DNA of 64,000 nt from an uncultured Collinsella sp. (GTDB lineage: Bacteria; Actinomycetota; Coriobacteriia; Coriobacteriales; Coriobacteriaceae): positions 50,318-114,317 of the forward strand of contig CAAERQ010000007.1 of NCBI GenBank assembly GCA_900758475.1. The letters run 5' to 3'. The translations under genes were made by a program, and so were the position numbers. Within the stretch, counting starts at the first letter, position 1. Each line of letters opens with the position of its first letter. This document shows, in pieces, positions 25,768-35,118 of the stretch. The notes below the pieces were generated by a model. The model was not told the origin of the DNA, did not search any database, and saw only the letters and a program-made list of their open reading frames with translations.

Positions 25768-26838
25768 ATGTCCGACAATATGCAGCCTACCGATGAAGTT
25801 TTGGATGACGAGGTCCTGGACGAGGCTGAAGGTGCCGATTCGTTTGACGAGGTCGAAGAGTCCGACCCGTTTGAGGGTATGAGCGACGAGGAACTCGATG
25901 CCCTGTGCGACGAGGATGCGAGCCTCGCGGGCTTTGGAGACATGGAACCCGGTTTCCGCAGCGGCTTCGTGGCCCTGGTCGGTCGCCCCAACGCCGGCAA
26001 GTCCACGCTGCTCAACGCCTGTTACGGCAAGAAGGTCGCCATCACCTCTCCGGTGGCCCAGACGACCCGCCGCCGCATGCGTGCCGTGGTCAACCGCCCC
26101 GGTTACCAGCTGGTCTTCGTTGACACGCCGGGTATCCACAAGCCCAAGGACGGCTTGGGCTCCGAGCTCAACAAGAGCGCCCTGTTTGAGCTCAATGACG
26201 TAGACGTCGTCGCGTTTTTGATCGACGCCACCAAACCCATCGGCAGGGGAGACGCCTGGGTCGCCGAGCGCGTCAAGAATGCCCGCTCCAAAAAGGTCCT
26301 GGTGCTCACGAAGGCCGACGAGGCCGACCCCGCACAGGTCATGGAGCAGCTCAAGGCCGCTCACGAGCTTATGGAATACGATGATGAGATCGTGACGTCG
26401 TCGGTCAAGAACTTCAACGTCGATGCGTTTATCGAGACCGTCGCTCACTTCTTGCCCGAGGGCCCGCGTTGGTTCCCTGAGGACATGGGCACCGACGCGT
26501 CCGACGAAACCCTTGTGGCCGAGTTCGTGCGCGAGAAGGTCCTGCGTCGCACTCGCGACGAGATCCCTCACTCCGTGGGCGTCATCTGTGACGCGCTCGA
26601 GCAGACTAAGAAGGTCCTGCGCGTGCACGCCACGATTTACGTCGAGCGCGAGGGGCAGAAGGGCATCATCATCGGCAAGGGCGGCGAGATGATCAAGCAT
26701 ATCGGCATCGATGCCCGTCGTGATCTTGAGCGCATCTTTGGCACTCAGGTCTTTTTGGAGCTCGACGTGAAGGTCAAGGCCGGTTGGCGCGATGACGAGG
26801 CGCAGATCCGACGCTTTGGCTATAACGCCGAAGATTAA
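25768..26838 (+). CDS. era: GTPase Era with an acidic N-terminal extension
   Basis: GTPase binding the 16S rRNA 3' end during 30S maturation. It is 356 aa, about 55-60 longer than usual, because of an N-terminal segment rich in Asp and Glu (residues 1-60). The G motifs are GRPNAGKST (72-80), TTRRR, DTPG and TKAD; the C-terminal KH domain has GKGGEMIKHIG. AAAGG before the ATG at 25768 supports the long form; no closer start precedes the G domain except internal Met codons inside the acidic stretch. Confidence 0.94.
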   Translation: MSDNMQPTDEVLDDEVLDEAEGADSFDEVEESDPFEGMSDEELDALCDEDASLAGFGDMEPGFRSGFVALVGRPNAGKSTLLNACYGKKVAITSPVAQTTRRRMRAVVNRPGYQLVFVDTPGIHKPKDGLGSELNKSALFELNDVDVVAFLIDATKPIGRGDAWVAERVKNARSKKVLVLTKADEADPAQVMEQLKAAHELMEYDDEIVTSSVKNFNVDAFIETVAHFLPEGPRWFPEDMGTDASDETLVAEFVREKVLRRTRDEIPHSVGVICDALEQTKKVLRVHATIYVEREGQKGIIIGKGGEMIKHIGIDARRDLERIFGTQVFLELDVKVKAGWRDDEAQIRRFGYNAED

Positions 26839-26850
26839 GCCTCGGCGTTC

Positions 26851-27600
26851 ATGGCCCGCTCTCGCACATATCGCACAAAGGTGCTCGTCCTCGACAAGAC
26901 GAAGCTCAAGGAAACCGACCTGATCTTGACGATGCTCGACGAACGGGGGCGGCAGGTGCGTGCCGTGGCAAAGGGGGCACGTAAGCCTGGCGGTCGCCTT
27001 GCGGCCCGCTGCGAGCTCTTCTGCACCGTTGATATGCTGTTAGCACATGGTCGCTCGCTCGACGTGGTTTCTCAGGCGGAGCTTATGGAGGCGCCGCTCG
27101 GTGCTGCTCCTGATTACGAGACGACCTGTGCCGCCAGCGCGATTGCCGAGGTTGCGCGCGTGTGCTCGTTCGAGGATGCCGAGGATCCATTTACCTTTGC
27201 CATCACACAGCGGGCGCTCACACTTGTCGGCAGCGGGCTTGACTCGGCACATATGGACCTGCTCGTGGCGGCCTTTGTCTTTAAGCTGCTGTCGCACGTT
27301 GGCTATCGACCCGATTTCTCTGCTTGCGTGCTGTGCGGAGACCCCATGCTGTCATATTTTTCGCCCCAGGCGGGCGGCCTCTTGTGCGGCTCATGCGCGT
27401 CGAGCGTTCCGGGTGCCGAGTTGGTCTCAACCGGCGAGGTCGCATGGCTGCGCGCCCTCATGTCCATGACGTTCGATGAACTCATGGCCGAGCGAATCGA
27501 TCCGCATACGGCGGCTTTTTTGCTGGGGCTTTCGCATGTTTGGGCCGCCACGCACACCGATCAGCGGCTCCGTGCGATGGAATTCATGTTGGGTCGGTGA
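26851..27600 (+). CDS. recO: DNA repair protein RecO
   Basis: Loads RecA onto SSB-coated gaps together with RecR and anneals strands. The 249 aa protein has an N-terminal OB fold (TYRTKVLVLDKTKLKETDLI) and a C-terminal zinc site with CVLCG and LLCGSC. It follows era by 12 bases, a conserved pair, and is the last gene of the run beginning at hemW/dnaJ. Confidence 0.92.
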   Translation: MARSRTYRTKVLVLDKTKLKETDLILTMLDERGRQVRAVAKGARKPGGRLAARCELFCTVDMLLAHGRSLDVVSQAELMEAPLGAAPDYETTCAASAIAEVARVCSFEDAEDPFTFAITQRALTLVGSGLDSAHMDLLVAAFVFKLLSHVGYRPDFSACVLCGDPMLSYFSPQAGGLLCGSCASSVPGAELVSTGEVAWLRALMSMTFDELMAERIDPHTAAFLLGLSHVWAATHTDQRLRAMEFMLGR

Positions 27601-27738
27601 TGATGCGCAGGCGCGCGCCGCTTGTGGTAACATACCGACCTGTTGGTACCTCGACCTTGGATGCTCGCTCCACCGGCGGCTTCCCAGTCCGAGGCGAATA
27701 GAGTCGCCCGCGGGCGACGCGAAACGAAAGGTGAAACA
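27601..27738 (+). promoter_or_regulatory. rpsO leader with 16-base palindrome
   Basis: TGGTAACAT near 27625-27633 resembles an extended -10. A perfect palindrome GTCGCCCGCGGGCGAC lies at 27703-27718, shortly before the ribosome site AAAGG. S15 often regulates its own mRNA through leader structure, so this may be the S15 site; that is inference. Confidence 0.35.
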
Positions 27739-28017
27739 ATGACTGTTTCCAAAGAGCGCAAGGCGGAGCTGACCGCCCAGTTCGGTAACTCCCCGGTCGA
27801 TACCGGTAACCCCAAGGTTCAGGTCGCCATCCTGTCCGAGCGCATCAAGGAGCTGACCGAGCACATGAAGTCCCACCAGAAGGACTTCCACACCCGTCGT
27901 GGCCTGCTCATGCTCGTTGGCCGTCGTCGTCGTCTTCTCTCCTACATCAAGAAGAACGACATCGTCGAGTACCGTGAGCTCATCAAGGCTCTGGGCATCC
28001 GCGACAACATCCAGTAA
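27739..28017 (+). CDS. rpsO: 30S ribosomal protein S15
   Basis: Primary 16S rRNA-binding protein of the central domain. It is 92 aa, near the usual 89. The conserved core DTGNPKVQVAILSERIKELT, the HMKSHQKDFHTRRGLL segment and the RRRLLSYI helix are intact. The ATG at 27739 is preferred over an in-frame start at 27643 in the leader. Confidence 0.96.
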   Translation: MTVSKERKAELTAQFGNSPVDTGNPKVQVAILSERIKELTEHMKSHQKDFHTRRGLLMLVGRRRRLLSYIKKNDIVEYRELIKALGIRDNIQ

Positions 28018-28032
28018 GGATTTGTACATGCT

Positions 28033-28064
28033 AAGAGCGTCCTGCGCAGCGGGGCGCTCTTTTT
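28033..28064 (+). terminator. Intrinsic terminator after rpsO
   Basis: AAGAGCG (28033-28039) pairs with CGCTCTT (28055-28061), extended inward by U-G and C-G pairs, then five T. It precedes the pnp leader. Confidence 0.88.
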
Positions 28065-28167
28065 GTGTAAGGGCGTGAACAATCACGCTCTGAAGCGTGG
28101 CGGGGGCAGGGGGCCCGCGTCACATGAGAAGCCCGCAGGCAAGGGGCCTGTGGGGTAAAGGAGAACA

Positions 28168-30414
28168 ATGACACTCGTATCCAAGACCTTTGAGCTGTAC
28201 GGCAAGACCTACACCTTTGAGTCCGGCGAGCTTGCCAAGCAGGCCACCGGCGCTTGTCTGGTCAAGCAGGGTGACACCACGATGCTCGATACCGTGGTCG
28301 TCTCCAAGGAGCGCAAGAATTACGACTTCTTCCCGCTGACCGTCGACTTCAACGAGAAGATGTACGCTGCCGGTCGTATCCCGGGTGGTTACCTCAAGCG
28401 TGAGGGCCGTCCCAGCGAGAAGGCCACGCTCACGGCTCGTATGATCGACCGCCCGATCCGCCCGAGCTTCCCGGACGGCTTCCGCAACGAGGTGCATATC
28501 GTCGCCACCTCGCTCGTCGCCGACCAGGTCAACCCCTTCGACGTCATCAATGTCATGGGCGCCTCTTTGGCTATGACGCTCGGCGGCGTGCCCTTCGAGG
28601 GCCCGCTTGCCTGCGTGCGCATCGGCCGCAACGTGGAGACCGGCGAGTTTATCGTCAACCCCACCTATGAGGAGCGCGAGAGCTCCGACCTGGACCTGGA
28701 GCTGGGCGGCTCTGCCGACTTCATCTCGATGGTCGAGGCCGGCGCCGAGGAGATCTCCGAGGACGACATGCTCGCCGCTATGAAGTTTGGTCAGGAGGCC
28801 CTCGCTGCCTTCTGCCAGGCCCAAGACGAGTTCGTTGCCGAGTGGGAGCAGGTCAACGGCGCTATCGTCAAGAAGGAGTACCCGCTCGACCAGCCCGTCG
28901 AGGAGGTCCAGGAGCGCATCTTCGCCCACTACGACGAGATGGCCGCTGCCCTGCGCGACGCCGACAAGCTTTCCCGCATCGGTAAGGTCGAGGCTCTGAA
29001 GGAGTCCATCCGCGCCGAGTTCACCGACGAGGAGCAGGCCGCCTGGGAGCGCGAGATCCCCGTGGCGCTCAAGAAGCTCGAGAAGAAGGCCATGCGCACC
29101 ATGGTCGTCGAGACCGGCGAGCGCGTCGACGGCCGTGCCGCCGACGAGATCCGTCCCATCATGGTGAAGGACAACTACCTGCCGCTCGTTCACGGCTCCG
29201 GCCTGTTCCAGCGTGGTCAGACCCAGGTGCTCTCCGTCCTGTCGCTCGGTATGCTCAACGAGGGCCAGCGTCTGGATACCATCGAGCCCACCGAGGGCAA
29301 GCGCTATATGCACCACTACAACTTCCCGCCGTTCTGCACCGGCGAGACCGGCCGCATGGGCAGCCCCAAGCGCCGCGAGATCGGTCACGGCAACCTGGCC
29401 GAGCGCGCTCTGCTCCCGGTGCTTCCCGACGAGAACGAGTTCCCCTACGCTATCCGCGTCGTCTCCGAGGTCATGGAGTCCAATGGCTCCTCTTCGATGG
29501 CTTCGACCTGCGGCTCCACGCTCGCCCTTATGGACGGCGGCGTGCCCATTAAGCGCCCGGTCTCCGGTATCGCCATGGGCCTGATCCAGGAGGAGGGCAA
29601 GACCGTGGTCTTGTCCGACATCCAGGGTCTCGAGGACTTCCTGGGCGACATGGACTTTAAGGTCACCGGCACCACCGAGGGCATCACCGCCCTGCAGATG
29701 GACAACAAGGCCACCGGCCTTACCTTCGATATCTTGGCCCGCGCTCTGCAGCAGGCCAAGGAGGGTCGCGCCTTCATCCTGCAGAAGATGCTCGATGTGA
29801 TCCCCGAGCCGCGTCATACCACGCGCAGCACCGCTCCGCGCATCGTCTCCATCCAGGTTCCGACCGATAAGATCCGCGACGTCATCGGTTCCGGCGGCAA
29901 GGTTATCCGCGGCATCCAGGACGAGACCGGCGCTTCGGTCGACATCCAGGAGGACGGCACCGTCTTTGTCGGCGGCACCGGCGAGTCTGTCGATCAGGCT
30001 GTCGAGCGCATCAAGCTCATCATCAAGGTTCCCGAGCCGGGCGAGGAGTACACCGGTCGCGTGGTCTCCATCCAGCCGTTCGGCGCCTTCGTGAACCTGC
30101 TGCCCGGTAAGGACGGCCTGCTGCACATCTCCCGCGTCGCCAAGGGCCGCGTGGAGAAGGTCGAGGACGTCCTCAACGTGGGCGACGAGGTCAAGGTCGT
30201 CGTCATCGAGGTCGACGATCGCGGCAAGATCTCGCTCGATCGTCTCGACAAGCCCGAGGCCCCGGCTCGCGCCGAGGGTGCCTCCGAGGGTGACGGCGAG
30301 CACTTCCAGCGCCGTGAGCGTCCGCGCCGCGAGCGCTCCGAGCGCAGCGACCGTCCGCGCCGTCCCGGCGACAACGGAGGCCGCAAGCCCCGCCGTCACC
30401 ACGACGCCGAGTAA
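28168..30414 (+). CDS. pnp: Polyribonucleotide nucleotidyltransferase (PNPase)
   Basis: Phosphorolytic 3'-5' exoribonuclease, a trimer acting in RNA decay. It is 748 aa. Two RNase PH domains flank an all-helical linker (about 1-210 and 315-545). They are followed by a KH domain (DKIRDVIGSGGKVIRGI) and an S1 domain (GEEYTGRVVSIQPFGAFVNL). The last 45 residues are an Arg-rich tail with several RRER and RPRR stretches, ending HHDAE. AAAGGAG precedes the ATG at 28168. rpsO-pnp is the standard order; a terminator lies between them. Confidence 0.96.
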   Translation: MTLVSKTFELYGKTYTFESGELAKQATGACLVKQGDTTMLDTVVVSKERKNYDFFPLTVDFNEKMYAAGRIPGGYLKREGRPSEKATLTARMIDRPIRPSFPDGFRNEVHIVATSLVADQVNPFDVINVMGASLAMTLGGVPFEGPLACVRIGRNVETGEFIVNPTYEERESSDLDLELGGSADFISMVEAGAEEISEDDMLAAMKFGQEALAAFCQAQDEFVAEWEQVNGAIVKKEYPLDQPVEEVQERIFAHYDEMAAALRDADKLSRIGKVEALKESIRAEFTDEEQAAWEREIPVALKKLEKKAMRTMVVETGERVDGRAADEIRPIMVKDNYLPLVHGSGLFQRGQTQVLSVLSLGMLNEGQRLDTIEPTEGKRYMHHYNFPPFCTGETGRMGSPKRREIGHGNLAERALLPVLPDENEFPYAIRVVSEVMESNGSSSMASTCGSTLALMDGGVPIKRPVSGIAMGLIQEEGKTVVLSDIQGLEDFLGDMDFKVTGTTEGITALQMDNKATGLTFDILARALQQAKEGRAFILQKMLDVIPEPRHTTRSTAPRIVSIQVPTDKIRDVIGSGGKVIRGIQDETGASVDIQEDGTVFVGGTGESVDQAVERIKLIIKVPEPGEEYTGRVVSIQPFGAFVNLLPGKDGLLHISRVAKGRVEKVEDVLNVGDEVKVVVIEVDDRGKISLDRLDKPEAPARAEGASEGDGEHFQRRERPRRERSERSDRPRRPGDNGGRKPRRHHDAE

Positions 30415-30437
30415 TAGCCGCATATAAGCAGCACCGC

Positions 30438-30468
30438 AAGGGCGACTCCGGACAGGGGTCGCCCTTTT
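30438..30468 (+). terminator. Intrinsic terminator after pnp
   Basis: AAGGGCGAC (30438-30446) pairs with GTCGCCCTT (30458-30466), extended by CC/GG, then TTTT. Confidence 0.92.
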
Positions 30469-30665
30469 GCTATTCCGGGCGGGATAGACCGGTTCAGATG
30501 GGGCTTTGATGCATGGGTGGTCTGTTGTTGTGCAAATGGGTATCATACTGTGGTTACTGCATCGACTCTGTGATGCATGTTTGTACGTTCCCGACGGTCG
30601 GTTTGCCAGAAGCGCCCCGTCGGTTGTTCCAGACCCGTTTCGTAGAAAGGAAACAACACTCACCT

Positions 30666-32336
30666 ATGGCAGCTAAAAAATCATCTCCCTTGAAGATCAT
30701 CCCGCTCGGCGGCCTAGATGGCATCGGCAAGAACATGACGGTCTTCGAGTGCGGCGACGACATGGTGCTCGTCGACGCTGGCCTTATGTTCCCCGACGAT
30801 TCGCAGCCTGGTATCGATCTGGTACTCCCGGATTACACCTATGTTCTGGAGAACGAGGAAAAGCTCCGCGGCATCGTCGTCACTCACGGCCACGAGGACC
30901 ACACCGGTTCGCTACCGTATCTGCTGCAGGACCTCAACAACAAGGTGCCCATCTTCTCGAGCAAGCTGACGCTTGGCTTTATCGAGGGTAAGCTCTCCGA
31001 GTTTCGTATTCGTGCACCCAAGTTCCGTGAGGTCAAGGGCGGCAGCCACGTCAATCTGGGTGGCATTTCGCTCGACTTCTTCTCGATGACGCACTCAATC
31101 CCGGGCGCTCTGGGTGTGTTCATCCGCACCAACCAGGGCACTGTTATGCACACCGGCGACTTTAAGCTCGACCAGACGCCCATCGACGGCGTCACGCCCG
31201 ACTATGCCGCTATCAGCCGCTTTGCCAAGCAGGGCATCGACCTGCTGCTGTCCGATTCCACCAACGCCACGGTCCCCGGTTTTACCAAGTCCGAGGCCGA
31301 GGTTGGCCCCAATCTGCTGCATGCCATCAAGAATGCTCCGGGCCGCGTGTTCGTCGCGTCGTTCTCGAGCCACATCCATCGTCTGCAGCAGATCTGCGAC
31401 GCCGCCCGCAAGTGCGGCCGCAAGGTTGTCGTGACCGGTCGTTCCATGCTCACCAACACCCGCGTGGCGCGCGAGCTCGGTTATCTCAACATCGATGACG
31501 CCGATATCATCGATGCCTTCGATATTGACAACCTGCCCGACGACAAGATCGTCGTCATGTGCACCGGTTCGCAGGGCGAGCCTCTGTCGGCCCTTTCGCG
31601 CATGGCTAACGGCGAGCACAAGACGCTCTCCATCCACGAGGGCGATACCGTCATCCTCTCGGCAACGCCGGTCCCCGGTAACGAGAAGGCCGTTCAGCAG
31701 GTCGTCAACAGCCTTGCCAAGCTTGGCTGCGACGTGTGGGATAAGAACCGCGCCCTCGTTCACGTCTCGGGTCACGGCAGCCAGGAGGAGCTCAAGCTCC
31801 TGATGGCCATGGCCAAGCCTACGTACTTTATGCCGGTCCACGGCGAGGCCGTGCATCTACGCGCCCATGCTCAGCTTGCACGCAAGATGGGCCTCAAGGA
31901 CGATCACATCTTTATCCTCGACAACGGAGATACGCTTGAGATGCGTGGCGGTATCGTCAAGCGCGGTACGCCTGTCGAGTCTGGCGTCGTCTATGTCGAC
32001 GGACTGCGCATCGGTGATACCGACCCCATCGTCCTGCGCGATCGTCAGAAGCTTGCCAACGACGGTATGGTCACGGCTGTCGCTATCGTTTCGCTCAAGC
32101 ACAAGAAGATCGAGGCTATCGAGTTCTCGGGCCGCGGCGTCTCCTTTGCCATCGACGATCAGTTCTCCGAGGATGCCTCCGCATCCATTATGAAGACGAT
32201 CGAGAAGGGCAAGTTCAGCTTCACCAGCAGCGGTTCCGATGCCATTCGCAAGGCCGTGCGCGACTCACTCTCTAACTTTATCTGGAGCCGTACGCGCACT
32301 CGTCCGATGATCATCCCGGTCGTCATGGAGGTTTAG
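30666..32336 (+). CDS. rnj: Ribonuclease J
   Basis: Metallo-beta-lactamase/beta-CASP nuclease with 5'-3' exo- and endonuclease activity on RNA. The 556 aa protein has the metal site THGHEDH (73-79), the HTGDFK motif, the beta-CASP region and a C-terminal domain ending RTRTRPMIIPVVMEV. The ATG at 30666 follows AAAGGAAAC; the in-frame extension to 30513 is the leader. It lies between pnp and ftsK, beside other RNA-decay genes. Confidence 0.95.
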   Translation: MAAKKSSPLKIIPLGGLDGIGKNMTVFECGDDMVLVDAGLMFPDDSQPGIDLVLPDYTYVLENEEKLRGIVVTHGHEDHTGSLPYLLQDLNNKVPIFSSKLTLGFIEGKLSEFRIRAPKFREVKGGSHVNLGGISLDFFSMTHSIPGALGVFIRTNQGTVMHTGDFKLDQTPIDGVTPDYAAISRFAKQGIDLLLSDSTNATVPGFTKSEAEVGPNLLHAIKNAPGRVFVASFSSHIHRLQQICDAARKCGRKVVVTGRSMLTNTRVARELGYLNIDDADIIDAFDIDNLPDDKIVVMCTGSQGEPLSALSRMANGEHKTLSIHEGDTVILSATPVPGNEKAVQQVVNSLAKLGCDVWDKNRALVHVSGHGSQEELKLLMAMAKPTYFMPVHGEAVHLRAHAQLARKMGLKDDHIFILDNGDTLEMRGGIVKRGTPVESGVVYVDGLRIGDTDPIVLRDRQKLANDGMVTAVAIVSLKHKKIEAIEFSGRGVSFAIDDQFSEDASASIMKTIEKGKFSFTSSGSDAIRKAVRDSLSNFIWSRTRTRPMIIPVVMEV

Positions 32337-32337
32337 T

Positions 32338-35118
32338 TTGGCGCGCGGATCTGCACAAAACGCCAAAGGCAATAAAGCCAACAACCAACCGGCATCTGCT
32401 AAGGGTGCCGGTTCCCATCTTCGTGCCAATAAAGGTCACGAGGCCGACTTCGACGATTTTGAGCCCCTGGTCGAGCCTTCGGCCAACCGCGATATCGCCG
32501 GCGTGGTCATTGCCGTTTTGGCGATTGCGTCCTTCATTGCCGTGATTTCGCCGGCGACCGCACCCGTTACGGCTGCGGTTGCCGGTTTCTACCACCTGGG
32601 CTTTGGTCTGGGCGCCTACGTGCTGCCGATTGTCATTTTGCTGTTTGCCGCCACGCTCTTTTTAGGCGAGGATTCGCCGCTCAACGTGCGCTCTGTTGCG
32701 GGCGGTGCCGTGGTCTTTATCGCCGTCGTCTCCATTCTTTCGCTGATGGTGCCGGGTACGAGCGACTCGTGCGACCTTATGTTCACACCGCAAAACCTGT
32801 CCGCCTCGGGTGGCTACATCGGTGCGTTTATTGCGAGCGCGCTGCAGAATGCCCTTGGTAAGCCTATTGCGATGGTGGTCCTGTTGGGTCTGGCCGTCGT
32901 TGGTTTTGTCATCATCGGCTTTTCGGTGGGCGGCGTTTTGCGCTCTGCCCGCGACCGTGCGGCCGATTTTGCCGAGCGCCGTCGTGCCGACGTTAACGCG
33001 AGTCCTTGGGGTGACGACGAAGCCCTGTCGGTGCCCGGCGTTGCCCGTCCGCACCTGAGCATTCTTCGTCAAAAGGGCTCCGATATGGCCGTGACCACGG
33101 TCATGGGCAACGATGCGGACCCGGTTTTGGACGATAACGACGAGGACGAGGATCCGTTTGTCGACGTGTCCGATGCCGTGGAGGCCGAGCGCGCTAAGAC
33201 CACGCTGCTGCCGCGCCGTCATGCCAAGAAGGGCAAGACGGCTCCCAAGCTCAATACGAGTGAGCCCGACCCGTCCTGGTCCGAGAGTGAGATTGAGCTT
33301 ACCGAGGGCGATGACGAGGACGACGAGGCTCCGATCGAGACTGCCAAGACGACCTTGCTGCCGCGTCGCCATGCCAGGCGCGGCCAGGTGACCGGCCAGC
33401 TTTCGATGGAGGACGATCCGGCCAAGATTGACGAGTCCGAACCGCCGTTTGCAGTGAATCCCGTCTCGGCCGCCCCTCAAATTCCTGATTTCCTCAAGCA
33501 CCCAAAGGTTGCCGATACGGCCGTCGCGGGCGCTGCCGAGGCGTCTGCTTCTAGCGATGGGGGAGCGGACAATGCCCCCGCGGATAACGAGGGCGTAGAA
33601 GAGGACGGCCTTAAGCTTCCGCCGCTCGAAATCCTGCATGCAAACCCTCAGTCCGCTTCTGCCGCATCTTCGGACAAGGAGCTGGAACAGACCGCCGAGT
33701 CGCTGCAGTCCACGCTGCTTGAGTTTGGCCGTAGCGCTCGCGTTGTCGGCTGGATTGCCGGCCCCACGGTGACGACTTTTAAGCTGCAGCCCGGCGAGGG
33801 TGAGCGCGTGAGCAAGATTTCGAGCCTTGAGGACGACATCGCGCTGTCGCTTGCTGCTCAGTCCGTGCGTATCTTTGCCCCGATTCCCGGCACCTCGCTC
33901 GTGGGTATCGAGATCCCCAATCGCAAGCGTCAGAACGTCAACTTGGGCGACGTGCTGCCCTATGTTAAGGGCGGTCCGCTTGAGCTTGCCATCGGCCGCG
34001 ACGCCGAGGGCACGCCGGTCGTCGCCGACCTCGCCAAGATGCCCCACCTGCTGATCGCCGGTACCACGGGTTCCGGTAAGTCGGTCATGATCAACTCCAT
34101 CATCACGACCCTGCTCATGCGCGCGCTCCCCGAGGACGTTCGCTTGATCATGGTCGACCCCAAGCGCGTCGAGCTCGCAGGCTATAACGGCCTGCCGCAT
34201 CTTTACGTGCCCGTAGTGACCGAGCCCAAGCAGGCCGCGAGCGCCTTGCAGTGGGCGGTGTCCGAAATGGAGCGCCGCCTAAAGGTCTTCGAGCGCCTGA
34301 ACGTGCGCAAGATCTCGACCTATAACGAAAAGCAGGCCGCCGGCGAGTTTGAGCATTACGATAACCCGCCGCAAAAGATGCCCTACCTGGTCATCATCAT
34401 CGACGAGCTTTCGGACCTGATGATGGTCGCCGGCAAGGACGTCGAGGCCTCGATTGTGCGTATCGCCCAGCTGGGCCGTGCCGCCGGTATCCACCTTATC
34501 GTGGCGACCCAGCGTCCGAGCTCTAACGTGGTGACGGGTCTCATCAAGGCAAACATTACCAACCGTATCGCCTTCAACGTCGCAACGGGCATCGACTCCC
34601 GCGTCATCATTGACCAGATGGGTGCCGAAAAGCTCACCGGCTTGGGTGACATGCTGTTCTCAAAGGTCGACTGGGGCAAGCCCCGCCGCATCCAGGGCTG
34701 CTTTGTTTCGGATGACGAGATCAACGAGATTGTCGAGTTCGTTAAGTCGCAAAGCGAGCCCGACTACCATGAGGAGATCCTGTCGGCTGTGGCACCTGCC
34801 TCCATGTCCATGGCAGGTGGCGGCGGCATCGTGCGAACCGGCGTTGCCGAGCCTCAGGACGACGATCCGCTTATCTGGGAAGCCGCTCATATTGTGGTGG
34901 AATCGCAGCTGGGCTCCACATCTGGCCTGCAACGCCGCCTGAAGGTTGGCTATGCGCGCGCCGGGCGTATTATGGACATGCTGGAAGAAAAGGGTGTCGT
35001 CGGACCGCCCGACGGTTCCAAGCCGCGCGAGGTTCTGCTGGATGAAGAAGGCCTTGCCGCGCTGGAATCCGTCGACGCCGAGATGGCACGTGAAGATCGT
35101 GAGTTTGGAGGATTCTGA
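32338..35118 (+). CDS. ftsK: DNA translocase FtsK/SpoIIIE
   Basis: Septal DNA pump completing chromosome segregation. It is 926 aa. Four membrane helices lie in about 52-200. An acidic, disordered linker (about 215-450) contains two copies of AKTTLLPRRHA at 286-296 and 336-346, exactly 50 residues apart. The motor domain has Walker A GTTGSGKS at about 575-582 and IIIDELSDLMM as Walker B. The C-terminal winged-helix gamma domain (QRRLKVGYARAGRIMDMLE) would read KOPS/SRS sites. The TTG start lies one base after rnj. It overlaps the next gene by one base. Confidence 0.95.
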   Translation: MARGSAQNAKGNKANNQPASAKGAGSHLRANKGHEADFDDFEPLVEPSANRDIAGVVIAVLAIASFIAVISPATAPVTAAVAGFYHLGFGLGAYVLPIVILLFAATLFLGEDSPLNVRSVAGGAVVFIAVVSILSLMVPGTSDSCDLMFTPQNLSASGGYIGAFIASALQNALGKPIAMVVLLGLAVVGFVIIGFSVGGVLRSARDRAADFAERRRADVNASPWGDDEALSVPGVARPHLSILRQKGSDMAVTTVMGNDADPVLDDNDEDEDPFVDVSDAVEAERAKTTLLPRRHAKKGKTAPKLNTSEPDPSWSESEIELTEGDDEDDEAPIETAKTTLLPRRHARRGQVTGQLSMEDDPAKIDESEPPFAVNPVSAAPQIPDFLKHPKVADTAVAGAAEASASSDGGADNAPADNEGVEEDGLKLPPLEILHANPQSASAASSDKELEQTAESLQSTLLEFGRSARVVGWIAGPTVTTFKLQPGEGERVSKISSLEDDIALSLAAQSVRIFAPIPGTSLVGIEIPNRKRQNVNLGDVLPYVKGGPLELAIGRDAEGTPVVADLAKMPHLLIAGTTGSGKSVMINSIITTLLMRALPEDVRLIMVDPKRVELAGYNGLPHLYVPVVTEPKQAASALQWAVSEMERRLKVFERLNVRKISTYNEKQAAGEFEHYDNPPQKMPYLVIIIDELSDLMMVAGKDVEASIVRIAQLGRAAGIHLIVATQRPSSNVVTGLIKANITNRIAFNVATGIDSRVIIDQMGAEKLTGLGDMLFSKVDWGKPRRIQGCFVSDDEINEIVEFVKSQSEPDYHEEILSAVAPASMSMAGGGGIVRTGVAEPQDDDPLIWEAAHIVVESQLGSTSGLQRRLKVGYARAGRIMDMLEEKGVVGPPDGSKPREVLLDEEGLAALESVDAEMAREDREFGGF

